The notes: generated from the sequence alone by a model not told the origin. A stretch of 64,000 nucleotides of DNA from Bradyrhizobium hereditatis (GCF_020329435.1 NZ_JAGKJK010000002.1:372001-436000); one strand, 5' to 3'; counted from the stretch's first letter, positions 7,600 through 16,814 are shown. Numbers and translations: made by a program.

Positions 7600-8871
7600 G
7601 TGCCGGACATCGCGCCTGATGGGCTCGCTGTGGCTGCGGCAGCAATCTTTGCGCTTGCGGTGGTTCACACCTTTTCGACACGTTCCATAGAACGGCTGGC
7701 CCACGCACAACCTCGTCACGCTGGGGTCTGGCACCTTCTCGCGGAAGTCGAAGTCGTGTTCGGCTTCTGGGCGGCAGTTCTCATCGCCTTCATGGCAATC
7801 AAGGTCGGCACTAGTGGTGCGCTTGCCTACCTGGAAAGCCGCAACTTCACTGAACCGGCGTTTGTCTTTGTCATCATGGTCATTGCTGCGAGCCGGCCTG
7901 TGATCGACGCGGCAGCCGCGCTGCTACGATTTGTATCATTTCTCATCCCGGTGTCTGCTCCTTCAGCGTATTACTTTACGCTCCTTTCAATTGGGCCATT
8001 GTTGGGTTCATTCATTACCGAGCCAGCGGCAATGACGCTGACTGCCTTGCTTCTGAAGGACCGCTATTTCGACGGGAAGGCACCAAACAAATTCAAGTAC
8101 GCAACCATCGGTGTCCTGTTCGTGAACGTCTCGATAGGCGGAACATTGACGCCATACGCTGCTCCGCCGGTCCTGATGGTGGCCGAACGCTGGAACTTCG
8201 ACCTTCCATTCATGCTGCAAACGTTCGGATGGAAGGCTGCGCTTGCGGTCGTCATCAACGGTGCTGGCATCACCATCGTGTTCCGCCATTTCCTGCGCTC
8301 CCTTCCGAAGGAGCCGGCATCGCTTGCGGTGCTGGATGTTCCTGCCTGGATTGCTGGAGTGCACTTGGTTTTCTTGGCGGCAGTGGTCGTCTTCAGTCAT
8401 CATCCGATCGTCTTTCTGGCGCTGTTCATGTTCTTCCTGGGCTTTGCCGAAGCTTACAAGCGCTTTCAGTCACCACTCATTCTTCGCGAAGGTCTTCTGG
8501 TCGCGTTCTTTCTTGCAGGACTCGTTGTAATTGGCGGCCAGCAGAAGTGGTGGCTCGAGCCGCTTCTGAGCGACTTGGGACCAACGGCCCTGTTCACGGG
8601 TGCAACACTGCTTACGGCGATCACTGACAACGCCGCCCTGACTTATCTCGGCTCTCTGGTCGATGGCGTTTCTGATGAGTTCAAATACTCCCTCGTTGCA
8701 GGAGCAGTGACGGGAGGTGGCCTGACTGTCATCGCCAACGCACCGAACCCGGCGGGCTACGCGATTCTCAAAGGCAGCTTTGAAGACGGCACGATAAGCG
8801 CGGCTGGCCTCGCCGTCGCCGCGCTCATTCCAACCCTCGTCGCCGCTGCGGCCTTCCAGCTGCTGCCGTGA
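7600..8871 (+). CDS. Putative Na+/H+ antiporter family membrane protein
   Basis: A 423-residue polytopic protein, about 11 hydrophobic segments. It matches the uncharacterised family annotated as putative Na+/H+ antiporters: conserved SFITEPAAMTLTALLL, GGTLTPYAAPPVLMVA, TAITDNAALTYLGSL and GGLTVIANAPNPAGYA, which resemble the paired half-helix motifs of ion-transporter (NhaB/ArsB-like) folds. GTG start at 7600 with taggga upstream. A UspA-like gene follows 18 nt later, and a two-component system is divergent, which hints at a stress or ion response. Transport substrate is not proven. Confidence 0.8.
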   Translation: MPDIAPDGLAVAAAAIFALAVVHTFSTRSIERLAHAQPRHAGVWHLLAEVEVVFGFWAAVLIAFMAIKVGTSGALAYLESRNFTEPAFVFVIMVIAASRPVIDAAAALLRFVSFLIPVSAPSAYYFTLLSIGPLLGSFITEPAAMTLTALLLKDRYFDGKAPNKFKYATIGVLFVNVSIGGTLTPYAAPPVLMVAERWNFDLPFMLQTFGWKAALAVVINGAGITIVFRHFLRSLPKEPASLAVLDVPAWIAGVHLVFLAAVVVFSHHPIVFLALFMFFLGFAEAYKRFQSPLILREGLLVAFFLAGLVVIGGQQKWWLEPLLSDLGPTALFTGATLLTAITDNAALTYLGSLVDGVSDEFKYSLVAGAVTGGGLTVIANAPNPAGYAILKGSFEDGTISAAGLAVAALIPTLVAAAAFQLLP

Positions 8872-8889
8872 GTCTGGAGGATAGAAGCC

Positions 8890-9420
8890 ATGACAGCGCT
8901 TGGCAACGGAGCACCGACATTCAGCAACTCACAGTCTGCTGCTCGCGTACGCGCAGCGAAGCTCTTGCGTCTTCTCGCGGTCGTTGACGGCACCGAGTCA
9001 ACGAATCGCATTGTGGATTTCATTACCGCGTTCAGCGAAGGCCGAGCCGCAACGGAGGCTGTAGTCCTCAACGTGCAAAGTAAACGGCTCGATGCACGAC
9101 TGCGCGGTTACCAAAACTTCAAGAAGGATGAGATCGATGATCGGCTAATCAACGAACTTGCTCTTCCGATCCTGAACAGTGTCACCAGTCGACTTGAGAA
9201 AGCCGGCATTCTTTGCTCGTCCAAGGCTGAAATAGGTGATCCGGTTACGACGATACTGCGCTGTGCGGCTGAGAATGCTTGTAATGTGATCTTAGTTGGC
9301 GCGCAGCCTTCGAAGGCTCTCGATAGCTGGATGCCCGATACGATGCGCGCTTGGCTACGCGCGGATCTGGCGTTGCGCCTGATCGCGCTAGCGCCTGCGT
9401 CTATCGTGGTGGTGAAGTAG
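8890..9420 (+). CDS. Universal stress protein (UspA-like)
   Basis: A 176-residue cytoplasmic protein with one Usp domain: start strand KLLRLLAVVDGTESTNRIVDF, middle AEIGDPVTTILRCAAENACNVILVGAQ and end ALRLIALAPASIVVVK. The classical nucleotide motif G-2x-G-9x-G(S/T) is degenerate here (GAQPSKALDSW), so it may not bind ATP. The ggagg before the ATG is strong. It lies 18 nt behind the antiporter gene, so both are probably translated from one message. Confidence 0.8.
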   Translation: MTALGNGAPTFSNSQSAARVRAAKLLRLLAVVDGTESTNRIVDFITAFSEGRAATEAVVLNVQSKRLDARLRGYQNFKKDEIDDRLINELALPILNSVTSRLEKAGILCSSKAEIGDPVTTILRCAAENACNVILVGAQPSKALDSWMPDTMRAWLRADLALRLIALAPASIVVVK

Positions 9421-9933
9421 GGTGAAGACCGCATCGAGCCGAGCTCGCCTCACCGGCATCTCCGCATCGTGCGGGGTAGGGACAAATCTCGGAAATTCGA
9501 TTGTCCGATTGGCCGGTGGAAGGCATCGGCCGATTCAAGCACCGGAGCCGGAGCCTCAAATCTCCTCAAATCTTGCGGCATGAACTCACGGACTTTGAAT
9601 GGCTGCCATCGAGTCGTTCGGCGAGCTTTTTTGCGGTTATGGCCGCCGTGAGAACGAGAGCTGCAAGAAGCCAGACGCCCTCCTTCGGCCGGCTTGAACC
9701 CGGGGAAAGCCTGCTCCCCAACATCACAGCTGCGCGCATATCTTCTTGCCGGCAATAACGGACAACCCGACGCGCTCCCTTACGTTGAATTTCCAGATCG
9801 GATCAGCTCGTTATTGTTCTGCCAAGCATCATATCAGCGGGCATCGGTCAGGAAATTCCTGACGCCGCGGTCATTTATAGTTCCGGCCGACAAGCAGGCC
9901 CAGGAGAAATGCGAGCAGCGTGCCCGCGGACAA
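9421..9933. other. Intergenic region, no gene recognised
   Basis: 513 nt between the usp-like gene and a minus-strand gene. Short open frames exist on both strands but none has a ribosome site together with a recognisable product. No strong hairpin or known repeat was seen. Confidence 0.5.
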
Positions 9934-10356
9934 TCACGTCGAATGCACCGTCTGTGGCTCGTCCGCATATTTGTGCGCCAGCCACGACGACAGCATCGCC
10001 GGCACCATGCCGACAGCGCCGTAAAGCACGAACTGCAGCACACCCGTATCCGGCCCGCGCGAGCCATACAGCAACGAGGCGGCGACAAAGCCGATGGCGG
10101 CCACGATCAGCAGCCGCACCACGGGCGCAATGCGCTTGACGTGATAGAGAATGTCGTCGATGGCGCCGACCATCAACGCCGGCACGATGCCGAACAGGTA
10201 ACTGTACTGCAGCGTCTTGAAGAACGCGCCGAGGAATTTCCCGATCTCCGTCCAGTTGGTGTCGATCCAGTAGCCAGAGGTCAGCGTGGTCGCAAACAGC
10301 ATCAGGAATCCGCCGACGAACGGGCCGATCGCTCCAAAGATCAGATAGCGTTTCAT
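9934..10356 (-). CDS. Small membrane protein (possibly DUF5413 type)
   Basis: A 140-residue protein with four predicted membrane helices: YLIFGAIGPFVGGFLMLFA, a loop with TNWTEIGKFLGAFFK, SYLFGIVPALMVGAIDD, VVRLLIVAAIGFVAASLLYG and LYGAVGMVPAMLSSWLAHKY. It resembles a small alphaproteobacterial family I recall as DUF5413; this is tentative. ATG at 10356 has aggagg 9 nt upstream, which decides against an upstream in-frame ATG at 10386. Function unknown. Confidence 0.75.
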   Translation of the reverse strand: MKRYLIFGAIGPFVGGFLMLFATTLTSGYWIDTNWTEIGKFLGAFFKTLQYSYLFGIVPALMVGAIDDILYHVKRIAPVVRLLIVAAIGFVAASLLYGSRGPDTGVLQFVLYGAVGMVPAMLSSWLAHKYADEPQTVHST

Positions 10357-10643
10357 GGAACTGCCTCCTGGCGCTGGACATTCCAATATAGCACCGCCAG
10401 AGCCAAGTAAATTTGCCCGGCGGCCTCCCCGCAGCGCGACAATTGCGGCAAGCGCATCGGGCGCGGCAGGTCAATGAACGGACGTTCAGCAAGGTTAAGC
10501 AGGTCGTCTCAGACGTAAGGCCAAGGCAACTTTCGCACGCTTTCGGACTTATCGGTGATGGGAAAAAGCGGCATGCCCCCCAGCGCTCGACGGCCATGGG
10601 AAGCGACATTGCCGCAATGCGAGAACCCGGAAGGCTACCCTCG

Positions 10644-11885
10644 ATGTCCATGCTTGCTCCTGCCGTTCAACGTTCCACCCTCGGGCTTCATACGCTCGAG
10701 CAGTACGAGCCGCTGATCGGTACCGCCGCGGTCGAGCGCATCGCGACGAAGGCCGACCGGGTTCGCACGATGCGCGTCGCCCATATCAGTTCGACGTTCT
10801 ACGGCGGAGGCGTCACCGAACTGCTCACACCGCTTACGCTGATGATGAACGCGAGCGGCATCGAAACCGACTGGCATCTGATCCAGGGCACGCCGGGTTT
10901 CTTTGGCTGCACCAAGAAGCTGCACAATACGCTGCAGGGCGAGAGTTTTGAGTTTTCCGACGCCGAGAAGACGATCTACGAAGAGGTGGTGTTCGAAAAC
11001 GCCACGCGGCTTCATCTTGATGACTGCGACGCCGTCATTGTGCATGATCCGCAGCCGCTGCCGCTGATCACGCATTTTTCCGACCGCGAGATGCCGTGGC
11101 TCTGGCAATGCCACATCGATCTGTCGTCGCCATACGCCCCGGTGTGGGCCTATCTGCGCAAGTTCATCGAGCAGTATAACGCATCGGTCTTCTCGCTCCC
11201 CGAATACGGCCAGGATCTCGGAATTGACCAGCACTTTGTCACGCCCGCGATCGATCCATTCTCGGCGAAGAACCGGGAGCTGTCCGACCGCGAGATCCGT
11301 GAATTCCTGGGCAATTACAAGATTCCAACCGATCTTCCGCTGGTGACGCAGATTTCCAGGTTCGACCGGTGGAAAGACCCGACGGGCGTCATCGAGGCCT
11401 TCCGCAAGGCAAGGGAGCAAGTGGATTGTACGCTCGTGCTCGTCGGCAACAACGCATCCGACGATCCGGAAGGCGAGTTGATCCTCGAGGAGATCAGGGA
11501 GACTGCCGATGAGGGGATCATCGTTCTTTCCGTCGATGATCCAACGCTGGTGAACGCGCTGCAGCGCTCTGCCGCCGTGGTCCTGCAGAAGTCGCTCCGC
11601 GAAGGTTTCGGTCTCACCGTCACCGAGGCAATGTGGAAAGGCGCCGCCGTCATTGGCGGCGAGGTCGGGGGGATCAAACATCAGATCAAGGACGGCTGGA
11701 ACGGCTTTCTGGTGAGCACGCCCGATCAGGCGGCGGCAAGGATGGTTCAGCTCCTGAAGGAGCCCGAGCTGCGGAAGCAGATCGGCTCGCGCGCCAAGGA
11801 AAGTGTCCGACAGAACTTTCTGATGAGCCGGCTGTTAGAGGACTGGCTCGACCTGCTCGCCAGATACGAGCGACCGGTGACTTGA
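10644..11885 (+). CDS. TreT-like trehalose synthase, GT4-type glycosyltransferase
   Basis: A 413-residue two-domain GT-B enzyme. The N-terminal domain has AHISSTFYGGGVTELLTPL (GGGV about residues 54-57), WHLIQGTPGFF, TKKLHNTLQG and HDPQPLPLI; these match trehalose glycosyltransferring synthase (TreT), which joins NDP-glucose and glucose to make trehalose. The C-terminal domain has QISRFDRWKDP and the donor-site EGFGLTVTEAM, the E-x7-E of family GT4. ATG at 10644 with ggaagg upstream is chosen; the frame stays open further 5' without a better site. A second GT4 gene follows 45 nt downstream. Confidence 0.82.
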   Translation: MSMLAPAVQRSTLGLHTLEQYEPLIGTAAVERIATKADRVRTMRVAHISSTFYGGGVTELLTPLTLMMNASGIETDWHLIQGTPGFFGCTKKLHNTLQGESFEFSDAEKTIYEEVVFENATRLHLDDCDAVIVHDPQPLPLITHFSDREMPWLWQCHIDLSSPYAPVWAYLRKFIEQYNASVFSLPEYGQDLGIDQHFVTPAIDPFSAKNRELSDREIREFLGNYKIPTDLPLVTQISRFDRWKDPTGVIEAFRKAREQVDCTLVLVGNNASDDPEGELILEEIRETADEGIIVLSVDDPTLVNALQRSAAVVLQKSLREGFGLTVTEAMWKGAAVIGGEVGGIKHQIKDGWNGFLVSTPDQAAARMVQLLKEPELRKQIGSRAKESVRQNFLMSRLLEDWLDLLARYERPVT

Positions 11886-11930
11886 AGGGGAGATTCGACA
11901 ACCTCGGGGCATCTTAAGGGGTGCACGCTG

Positions 11931-12995
11931 ATGCGAATTGCCCAGATGGCGCCGCTCGCCGAAAGCGTTCCGCCCAAGCTTTACGGCGGCACCGAGCGCG
12001 TGGTGGCGTGGCTGATCGATGAGCTGGTGAGCCTCGGGCATGACGTGACGCTGTTTGCCAGCGGGGATTCGAAGACATCAGCCAAGCTCCACGCCGCCTG
12101 GCCAAGGGCGCTTCGCCTCGGCCGCCCGCGAACGGATCCGATGGTGGCGCAGGCGGCGCTGCTTGAGGCCGTGGCCCGGCACGCAAGCGAGTTCGACGTC
12201 ATTCACGCACATATCGACTGGCTGCACCTGCCGCTGTTCAGCCGGCTCGGGGTGCCCTTTCTGACCACCTGCCATGGGCGCATGGACCTGCCGGGTTTTC
12301 CGGACGTTATCAGCCGCTTTCCCGACGCACCGTTCGTCTCGATATCGGACAATCAGCGCACGCCCTTGAGCGAGGCAAGGTGGATCGGCACCATCTATCA
12401 TGGCCTGCCGGCCGACCTGTTCGGCCCATCTTTCGAGACCGGCACCTACCTCGCCTTCCTTGGCCGGCTGACGGCGGAGAAGGGACCGGAAGCCGCGATC
12501 CGGATCGCGCGCGCCGCCAAGATGCCGCTTCGTATCGCCGCAAAAGTGCCGCGCGGCGATCGAGGCTACTTCAAGGAACAGCTCGAGCCGCAGATCGACG
12601 GCGAAGAGGTTCAGCTCACCGGCGAAGTCAATGACGACGCGAAGCGGCAGTTTCTGGCTGATGCCGCGGCGCTGTTGTTTCCGATCGACTGGCCGGAGCC
12701 GTTCGGCCTCGTCATGATCGAGGCCATGGCCTGCGGCACGCCCGTCATCGCCTTCAAATCAGGTTCGGTGCCTGAGGTGATCGACGACGGGATTACCGGC
12801 TTCGTCGTCAGGGACGAGGCCGAAGCCATCGAGGCGATCAAAAGACTTCCCGAGCTTGATCGCAGGCAAGTGCGCGCGCATTTCGAGAAGAGGTTTACCG
12901 CAAGACGGATGGCGGAAGAGTATCTCCACCACTATATGACGCTGGCGTCGACGCGAGCGAGGCCGTCCGCGCCGGAAGCGGCGTTGGCGCCGTAA
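11931..12995 (+). CDS. GT4-family glycosyltransferase
   Basis: A 354-residue GT-B glycosyltransferase: N-terminal PKLYGGTERVVAWLIDEL and DVIHAHIDWLHLPL, linker FLGRLTAEKGPEAAI, and donor motif EPFGLVMIEAMACGTPVIAF (E-x7-E) before SGSVPEVI. The acceptor is not readable from sequence; related genes are used in polysaccharide, glycolipid or small glycoside synthesis. aagggg precedes the ATG. It lies 45 nt after the TreT-like gene and may share its transcript, so a role in osmolyte or glucoside synthesis is possible. Confidence 0.88.
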   Translation: MRIAQMAPLAESVPPKLYGGTERVVAWLIDELVSLGHDVTLFASGDSKTSAKLHAAWPRALRLGRPRTDPMVAQAALLEAVARHASEFDVIHAHIDWLHLPLFSRLGVPFLTTCHGRMDLPGFPDVISRFPDAPFVSISDNQRTPLSEARWIGTIYHGLPADLFGPSFETGTYLAFLGRLTAEKGPEAAIRIARAAKMPLRIAAKVPRGDRGYFKEQLEPQIDGEEVQLTGEVNDDAKRQFLADAAALLFPIDWPEPFGLVMIEAMACGTPVIAFKSGSVPEVIDDGITGFVVRDEAEAIEAIKRLPELDRRQVRAHFEKRFTARRMAEEYLHHYMTLASTRARPSAPEAALAP

Positions 12996-13042
12996 TCAAT
13001 CACATATCGAAGTTGGAGGGCTGCCGTGGCGTGAGATCCCGC

Positions 13043-14143
13043 TTACTTTCTAGCCGCGATAGGCTCGCTCTTCTTTCCGAGAATCCGGTCGGAGCCGAAC
13101 CTGATAGTCCATTGCGCGACCGACAGCAGCAGCGATTCATAGATCGCGACGCATTGTTCGAGCTCGCGGTCCGTGGATGGCGGGCAATCCGGGCGGTTGC
13201 GAACGATCATCGTCGTCGTCGACCAGCTCAGCCGCGCCGCCTTGCAGGCGACGATCAGCCCATACACCCGCTCGGGTTCGAGGAAGGGCTCGATCGCCTC
13301 GACCTTGACGTCGGCCTTCAGGGCAAGGGCAGCGACCACGAGGTCGTATTCACCCCGCACCGCGAACCGGTTGACGGTCATGTCGTTGAGCTTGCCGGTG
13401 CGATTGAGCGCAACGACCTCGTTGTGCGCCTTTGTATAGTCGATCTTCTTCCGGGGCGCGGCCGGTGCGGCGGCTGCGGAGCCCTGAATCTTCTTCCGCG
13501 CGACCGGCCGCGACGCGGTCAGGAACTTGGCGCGAACCACGTCGGCGACCTTGCCGATGAGCTCGCGCAGCAGGTTGCCGGGAATGTCCAGGCGAAGGCC
13601 GAGCTTCTCGGCAAGGGCTTCGTCGCGCTCCGCCCGGCCGACCAGCGTGGCGTAGCCGCATTCGGAGAAGCGCGCGCCGGCATTCCGGGCGAGCGCGTTC
13701 GAGACACTGACGTCACCAAATCTCATCAGCGCATCCGTCAGCGCTTCGTTCAGCGCCTTGCGGTCGGAGATCGCGAGCAGATGCTGCTGGCTGCGGCTGC
13801 GGGCGATTTCAAGCAGATCCTTTTCCGACAGGCAGACGGAGTGCCTCAGGACAGGCCCGGCGACTGCAACGTCGTTATGAAAAGCGAGGTTGCGGACGGT
13901 CTGGCGCGGCGCTTGCTCGATCGTGGACAACTCTTCGCTGAGCTCGACCAAGCTTGCGGCTGCCACCCGCTCGATCAATTTAGCGAGAACGGCGTCGACG
14001 GCGGCGATCTGGGATTCGCTGAGCCGGTCCACGTTGGACAGGAACAGGTCCGTCACCTCCCCGAACACCTGGGCATCGTGCTCGGGCCCGCCCTTTTCGG
14101 CGCCGTTCAGCTCCTTGCGCAGTTCAGACGATGCGGCAGGCAT
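13043..14143 (-). CDS. DUF2336 domain protein
   Basis: A 366-residue soluble protein rich in alpha-helix with the DUF2336 layout: an N-terminal DLFLSNVDRLSESQIAAVDAVLAKLIE, repeated helical units such as EIARSRSQQHLLAIS and DALMRFGDVSVSNALARNAGARFSE shortened here, then a linker rich in Ala/Lys and a C-terminal HNEVVALNRTGKLND domain. The repeats look HEAT-like. Role unknown; rhizobial members occur as stand-alone genes. ATG at 14143 is preceded by ggaggt at good distance. Convergent with the glycosyltransferase gene. Confidence 0.82.
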   Translation of the reverse strand: MPAASSELRKELNGAEKGGPEHDAQVFGEVTDLFLSNVDRLSESQIAAVDAVLAKLIERVAAASLVELSEELSTIEQAPRQTVRNLAFHNDVAVAGPVLRHSVCLSEKDLLEIARSRSQQHLLAISDRKALNEALTDALMRFGDVSVSNALARNAGARFSECGYATLVGRAERDEALAEKLGLRLDIPGNLLRELIGKVADVVRAKFLTASRPVARKKIQGSAAAAPAAPRKKIDYTKAHNEVVALNRTGKLNDMTVNRFAVRGEYDLVVAALALKADVKVEAIEPFLEPERVYGLIVACKAARLSWSTTTMIVRNRPDCPPSTDRELEQCVAIYESLLLSVAQWTIRFGSDRILGKKSEPIAARK

Positions 14144-14817
14144 GGCTATGCCACCTCCGAGCGGAGGCTTCCGGTTCGTCGCAACGCCGCCGACAGCGGC
14201 CATGCCATCGCGCGGATGGCCGGCACGTCAGTGGATCCATCGGCAGCAGCGGTAGGATTAAACATGTGAGCGCCACTCGAAAGGCCGGTTTCGGCAGCCT
14301 TTTCACTCCGACAAAAGCAATGAAAACCGCGCGAGCAATAGCGCCCGATCGTACTCAAGCTTCCCTAACGGGTGGTTGTTCCGGCACCCGGATTTTCCGC
14401 ATTTATACGGGGTTTTGCGGGAGCAGCAGCGCGGCCGGCCATCCGGGCGGCCGGCCAAGCGATATCAGCTGCGAGGAGCCTCGCCCCGTCGCAGTCGTTA
14501 ACGACGCCGGGCCTTGAGCAGCGCGTCTGCCGATGACGTTGCGGCGTAGCAAGACTCACCGCGCGGTTGCACGTAAATTCGTGGCGCGCCCGCAACAGTC
14601 CAGAGAAGTATTGATGTGAGCATTGCAGCTTCAATGGATTGGCGCATAATTCGTGCGGGGCGGCGCAGCACTTTCGATTCGGACATCGACAGAAATCGAG
14701 CAACCACACCGGGTAACATCCCGCGTGATGGATGACGCGTGCGGCAATGCAAACCGCCTGCAGCGCCCCCAATGAACAGCGGCCAGCGCCGCACACAACC
14801 TTTTGGGGAACAGGTCA
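14144..14817. other. Long intergenic region with one hairpin
   Basis: 674 nt without a supportable gene. It contains a perfect 8-bp inverted repeat ggccggcc (14433-14440 and 14449-14456), with no T run. Open frames on the minus strand here are Cys/Arg-rich and look like chance frames. Promoters of the two flanking genes, which are divergent, should lie in it. Confidence 0.5.
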
Positions 14818-15087
14818 ATGACTTCCTGTCATGCAAGCAAGATCGCGCTGCTCTTCGCCATCGCCGCCGCCGCGACGGCGCTTTCCGCAAGCCCGAGCCT
14901 CGCCTTCTCGTCGGAGGCGCAGCAGATGTGCACCGGCGATGCCATGCGGCTCTGCGGCCATGAAGTTCCCAACATCCCGCGAATCACCGCCTGCATGGCC
15001 AGGAACCGCGCGCATGTCAGCCCGGGCTGCCGCGCCGTGATGGATCGCGAAGGCGCCGCACGGAGACGCGCTGCCGCCTCCGACTGA
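14818..15087 (+). CDS. Small secreted Cys-containing protein
   Basis: An 89-residue protein with a signal peptide (about 1-29, ending SPSLAF before SSEAQQ). The mature part has four Cys in MCTGDAMRLCGHEVP, ITACMARNRA and SPGCRAVMD, like a single cysteine-rich repeat of small periplasmic proteins; two disulfides are likely. Many rhizobia encode such proteins; none has a settled function. ATG at 14818 is used. A perfect 16-bp hairpin terminator follows. Confidence 0.75.
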   Translation: MTSCHASKIALLFAIAAAATALSASPSLAFSSEAQQMCTGDAMRLCGHEVPNIPRITACMARNRAHVSPGCRAVMDREGAARRRAAASD

Positions 15088-15112
15088 CGGATCCGCTCAA
15101 CGACGAACGCAG

Positions 15113-15156
15113 AACGGCCTCAGCATCGGGATGAGCGATGCTGAGGCCGTTTCTTG
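15113..15156. terminator. Strong hairpin terminator, probably bidirectional
   Basis: A perfect 16-bp stem, aacggcctcagcatcg / cgatgctgaggccgtt, with a 7-nt loop and flanking ttcttg. It lies between two convergent genes, and the A pair on the left arm gives a short U run on the other strand as well. Confidence 0.85.
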
Positions 15157-15193
15157 TCAGAGAGTGTTCGACGCCCTTATGCTGCGCGGCGGG

Positions 15194-16777
15194 CTACTCG
15201 CCCCACGCCACGAATGCGTCGTTGAACGCCCGCTCGCCCGGGGAGCCCTTTTCGATCGCGATGATGGCGCGGCGTTGGTTGACGTAGACCAGCGGCACGT
15301 CGAACCAGGAGCGCTCTTTCAGGAGCTGCAGATTGCGCGAGCGGTCGGAATCGACGTTGGAGAGGCCGACGAGGAAAAATCCATCCGTGACTTTCACCGC
15401 GAGGCCGGCCAGCGGAGTACCGCGCGCCTGCTCGTTGGACTTCATCAAGATGCCCGGCACGTTGCCGACGCCGCCGCCGGAGAAATCCTGCGGCAGGATG
15501 AAGGTCAATTCCGCGGTGTGGCTCGCCGGCAGCGACGAATCGGTATTGCGGCGGAACGACATCGTCATCTTGAACTTGCGGTCGGGAATCTCGATGTCGG
15601 CGCGCACGGCGATATCAGGCTTCTGGTTGCCGCTCGCCTTGATCGGTTCGGTGCGCCAGATCACCGAGCCGACATATTGCTTGCCCTTGGGATCGGACGG
15701 ATCCTCGTCATAGAGCACCACGCGCTGCGCCACCGGCGCGACGTTCTCGCCGGGCGAGGGCTGGCCGACGCGATCGGGAATCTTCGGGCGCGACTGCGGA
15801 GCGGCCGGATCCTTCGGCGCTTCCACAACGGGGGAGGATTTGAACAGGCCGCTGACAGCCGTAACCACCTGCTTGCCCCACAGGATGCCGGCGCCGACCA
15901 GAATGAGGACGATGCCGACCGCGATGGCGCTCTTGAACGGAAATGCGGCGCCGGTGCGGACGCGCTTCGTCGGGGGCTCGCGATCCCGGTCCTGCGAAAG
16001 CCGCGGGCGGTCGCGCAGCGGCGGCGGCGCGTAGCGGTCGGCCTCCGCCTGCGACTCGTCATACGAATAGGGCGCCTCGGGATCGGCGCCGCGATTTTCC
16101 ATGCTCGGCTCGAGCCGGTCGAATTCCGGCGAGGGCGACGGCACGTTGGCATAGGTCTTTCGCGCATTGCGATTGGCCTGCGCGGCGGCGCGGCCGAGGT
16201 CGTCGGCGTCGGCGGCGATGTCGCGGAAGCCGCGCACGCCCGGCGGCTGCGGCGGCTGACCGCCATTATCGGGACCGCGGCGCGGGCCACCCCCACGCGG
16301 GAGTGGCGGCGGCGGGCCGGCATCCTGCTGCATCGGAATCGGCGGCGGCGCATCGGCGCGCAGGTTGCGTGGCGGACGCGGCTCTTCCTGGCCAAGCGGC
16401 GGACGGCCCTCGCGCGCGGGGCCTTGCGGAGGACGCGGGCGCGGCGCGCCCGGCGGCGGCGGCGCGGAAGAGGATGGTCCCTCCGGCGGACGGGCATTGG
16501 CGCGGCGGAAGGCATCGCCCGAACCGCGCGGAGCGCCGCCCGGCCGCGATGCCTCGCGGGCGCGCTGGGCCGCTTCCGATTCCACCTTGCGCACGGCCTC
16601 TTCCAGCGACAGCCGCTCGCGGGTGATCTCCGATTCGGAAAGCGGCGGCTGAACGCTGCGCAACTGCGCGATCAGCGCCGTGCGGGCCCGCTCATAGAGC
16701 GCGCGACGGCTCTCGCCTGGAGCATTGGGGTCCAGGCCGGCGATAGCGCGTGCGATCAGCGGGTAATAATCAGCCAT
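15194..16777 (-). CDS. Proline-rich single-pass membrane protein of unknown function
   Basis: A 527-residue protein. Residues 1-75 are helical and charged (YYPLIARAIAGLDPNAPGES is conserved-looking), 80-180 are very rich in Pro/Arg/Gly and probably disordered, one membrane helix lies near 286-306 (AIAVGIVLILVGAGILWG), and about 350-527 form a periplasmic domain ending NDAFVAWGE. No catalytic motif or named domain recognised. It lies 37 nt downstream of purA on the same strand and may be co-transcribed. N-in topology is inferred from the charge pattern. Confidence 0.8.
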   Translation of the reverse strand: MADYYPLIARAIAGLDPNAPGESRRALYERARTALIAQLRSVQPPLSESEITRERLSLEEAVRKVESEAAQRAREASRPGGAPRGSGDAFRRANARPPEGPSSSAPPPPGAPRPRPPQGPAREGRPPLGQEEPRPPRNLRADAPPPIPMQQDAGPPPPLPRGGGPRRGPDNGGQPPQPPGVRGFRDIAADADDLGRAAAQANRNARKTYANVPSPSPEFDRLEPSMENRGADPEAPYSYDESQAEADRYAPPPLRDRPRLSQDRDREPPTKRVRTGAAFPFKSAIAVGIVLILVGAGILWGKQVVTAVSGLFKSSPVVEAPKDPAAPQSRPKIPDRVGQPSPGENVAPVAQRVVLYDEDPSDPKGKQYVGSVIWRTEPIKASGNQKPDIAVRADIEIPDRKFKMTMSFRRNTDSSLPASHTAELTFILPQDFSGGGVGNVPGILMKSNEQARGTPLAGLAVKVTDGFFLVGLSNVDSDRSRNLQLLKERSWFDVPLVYVNQRRAIIAIEKGSPGERAFNDAFVAWGE

Positions 16778-16814
16778 TTCTCTTCAATACTGCTGGCCCG
16801 GCCGTAACATCCCG

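Noticed and set aside
9450..9755. 101-codon minus-strand frame near 9.6 kb
   Set aside because: No ribosome site, no recognisable product, composition as in chance frames.
13013..14269. Plus-strand frame opposite the DUF2336 gene
   Set aside because: The DUF2336 product is recognisable; the plus frame is a chance frame.
14365..14890. Minus-strand open frames in the long gap near 14.5 kb
   Set aside because: Cys/Arg-rich products without a good start or homologue pattern.
15131..16807. Plus-strand frame opposite the Pro-rich gene
   Set aside because: Both frames are open because of high G+C. The minus-strand product has a membrane helix, a sensible start beside purA and a structured end; the plus product does not.
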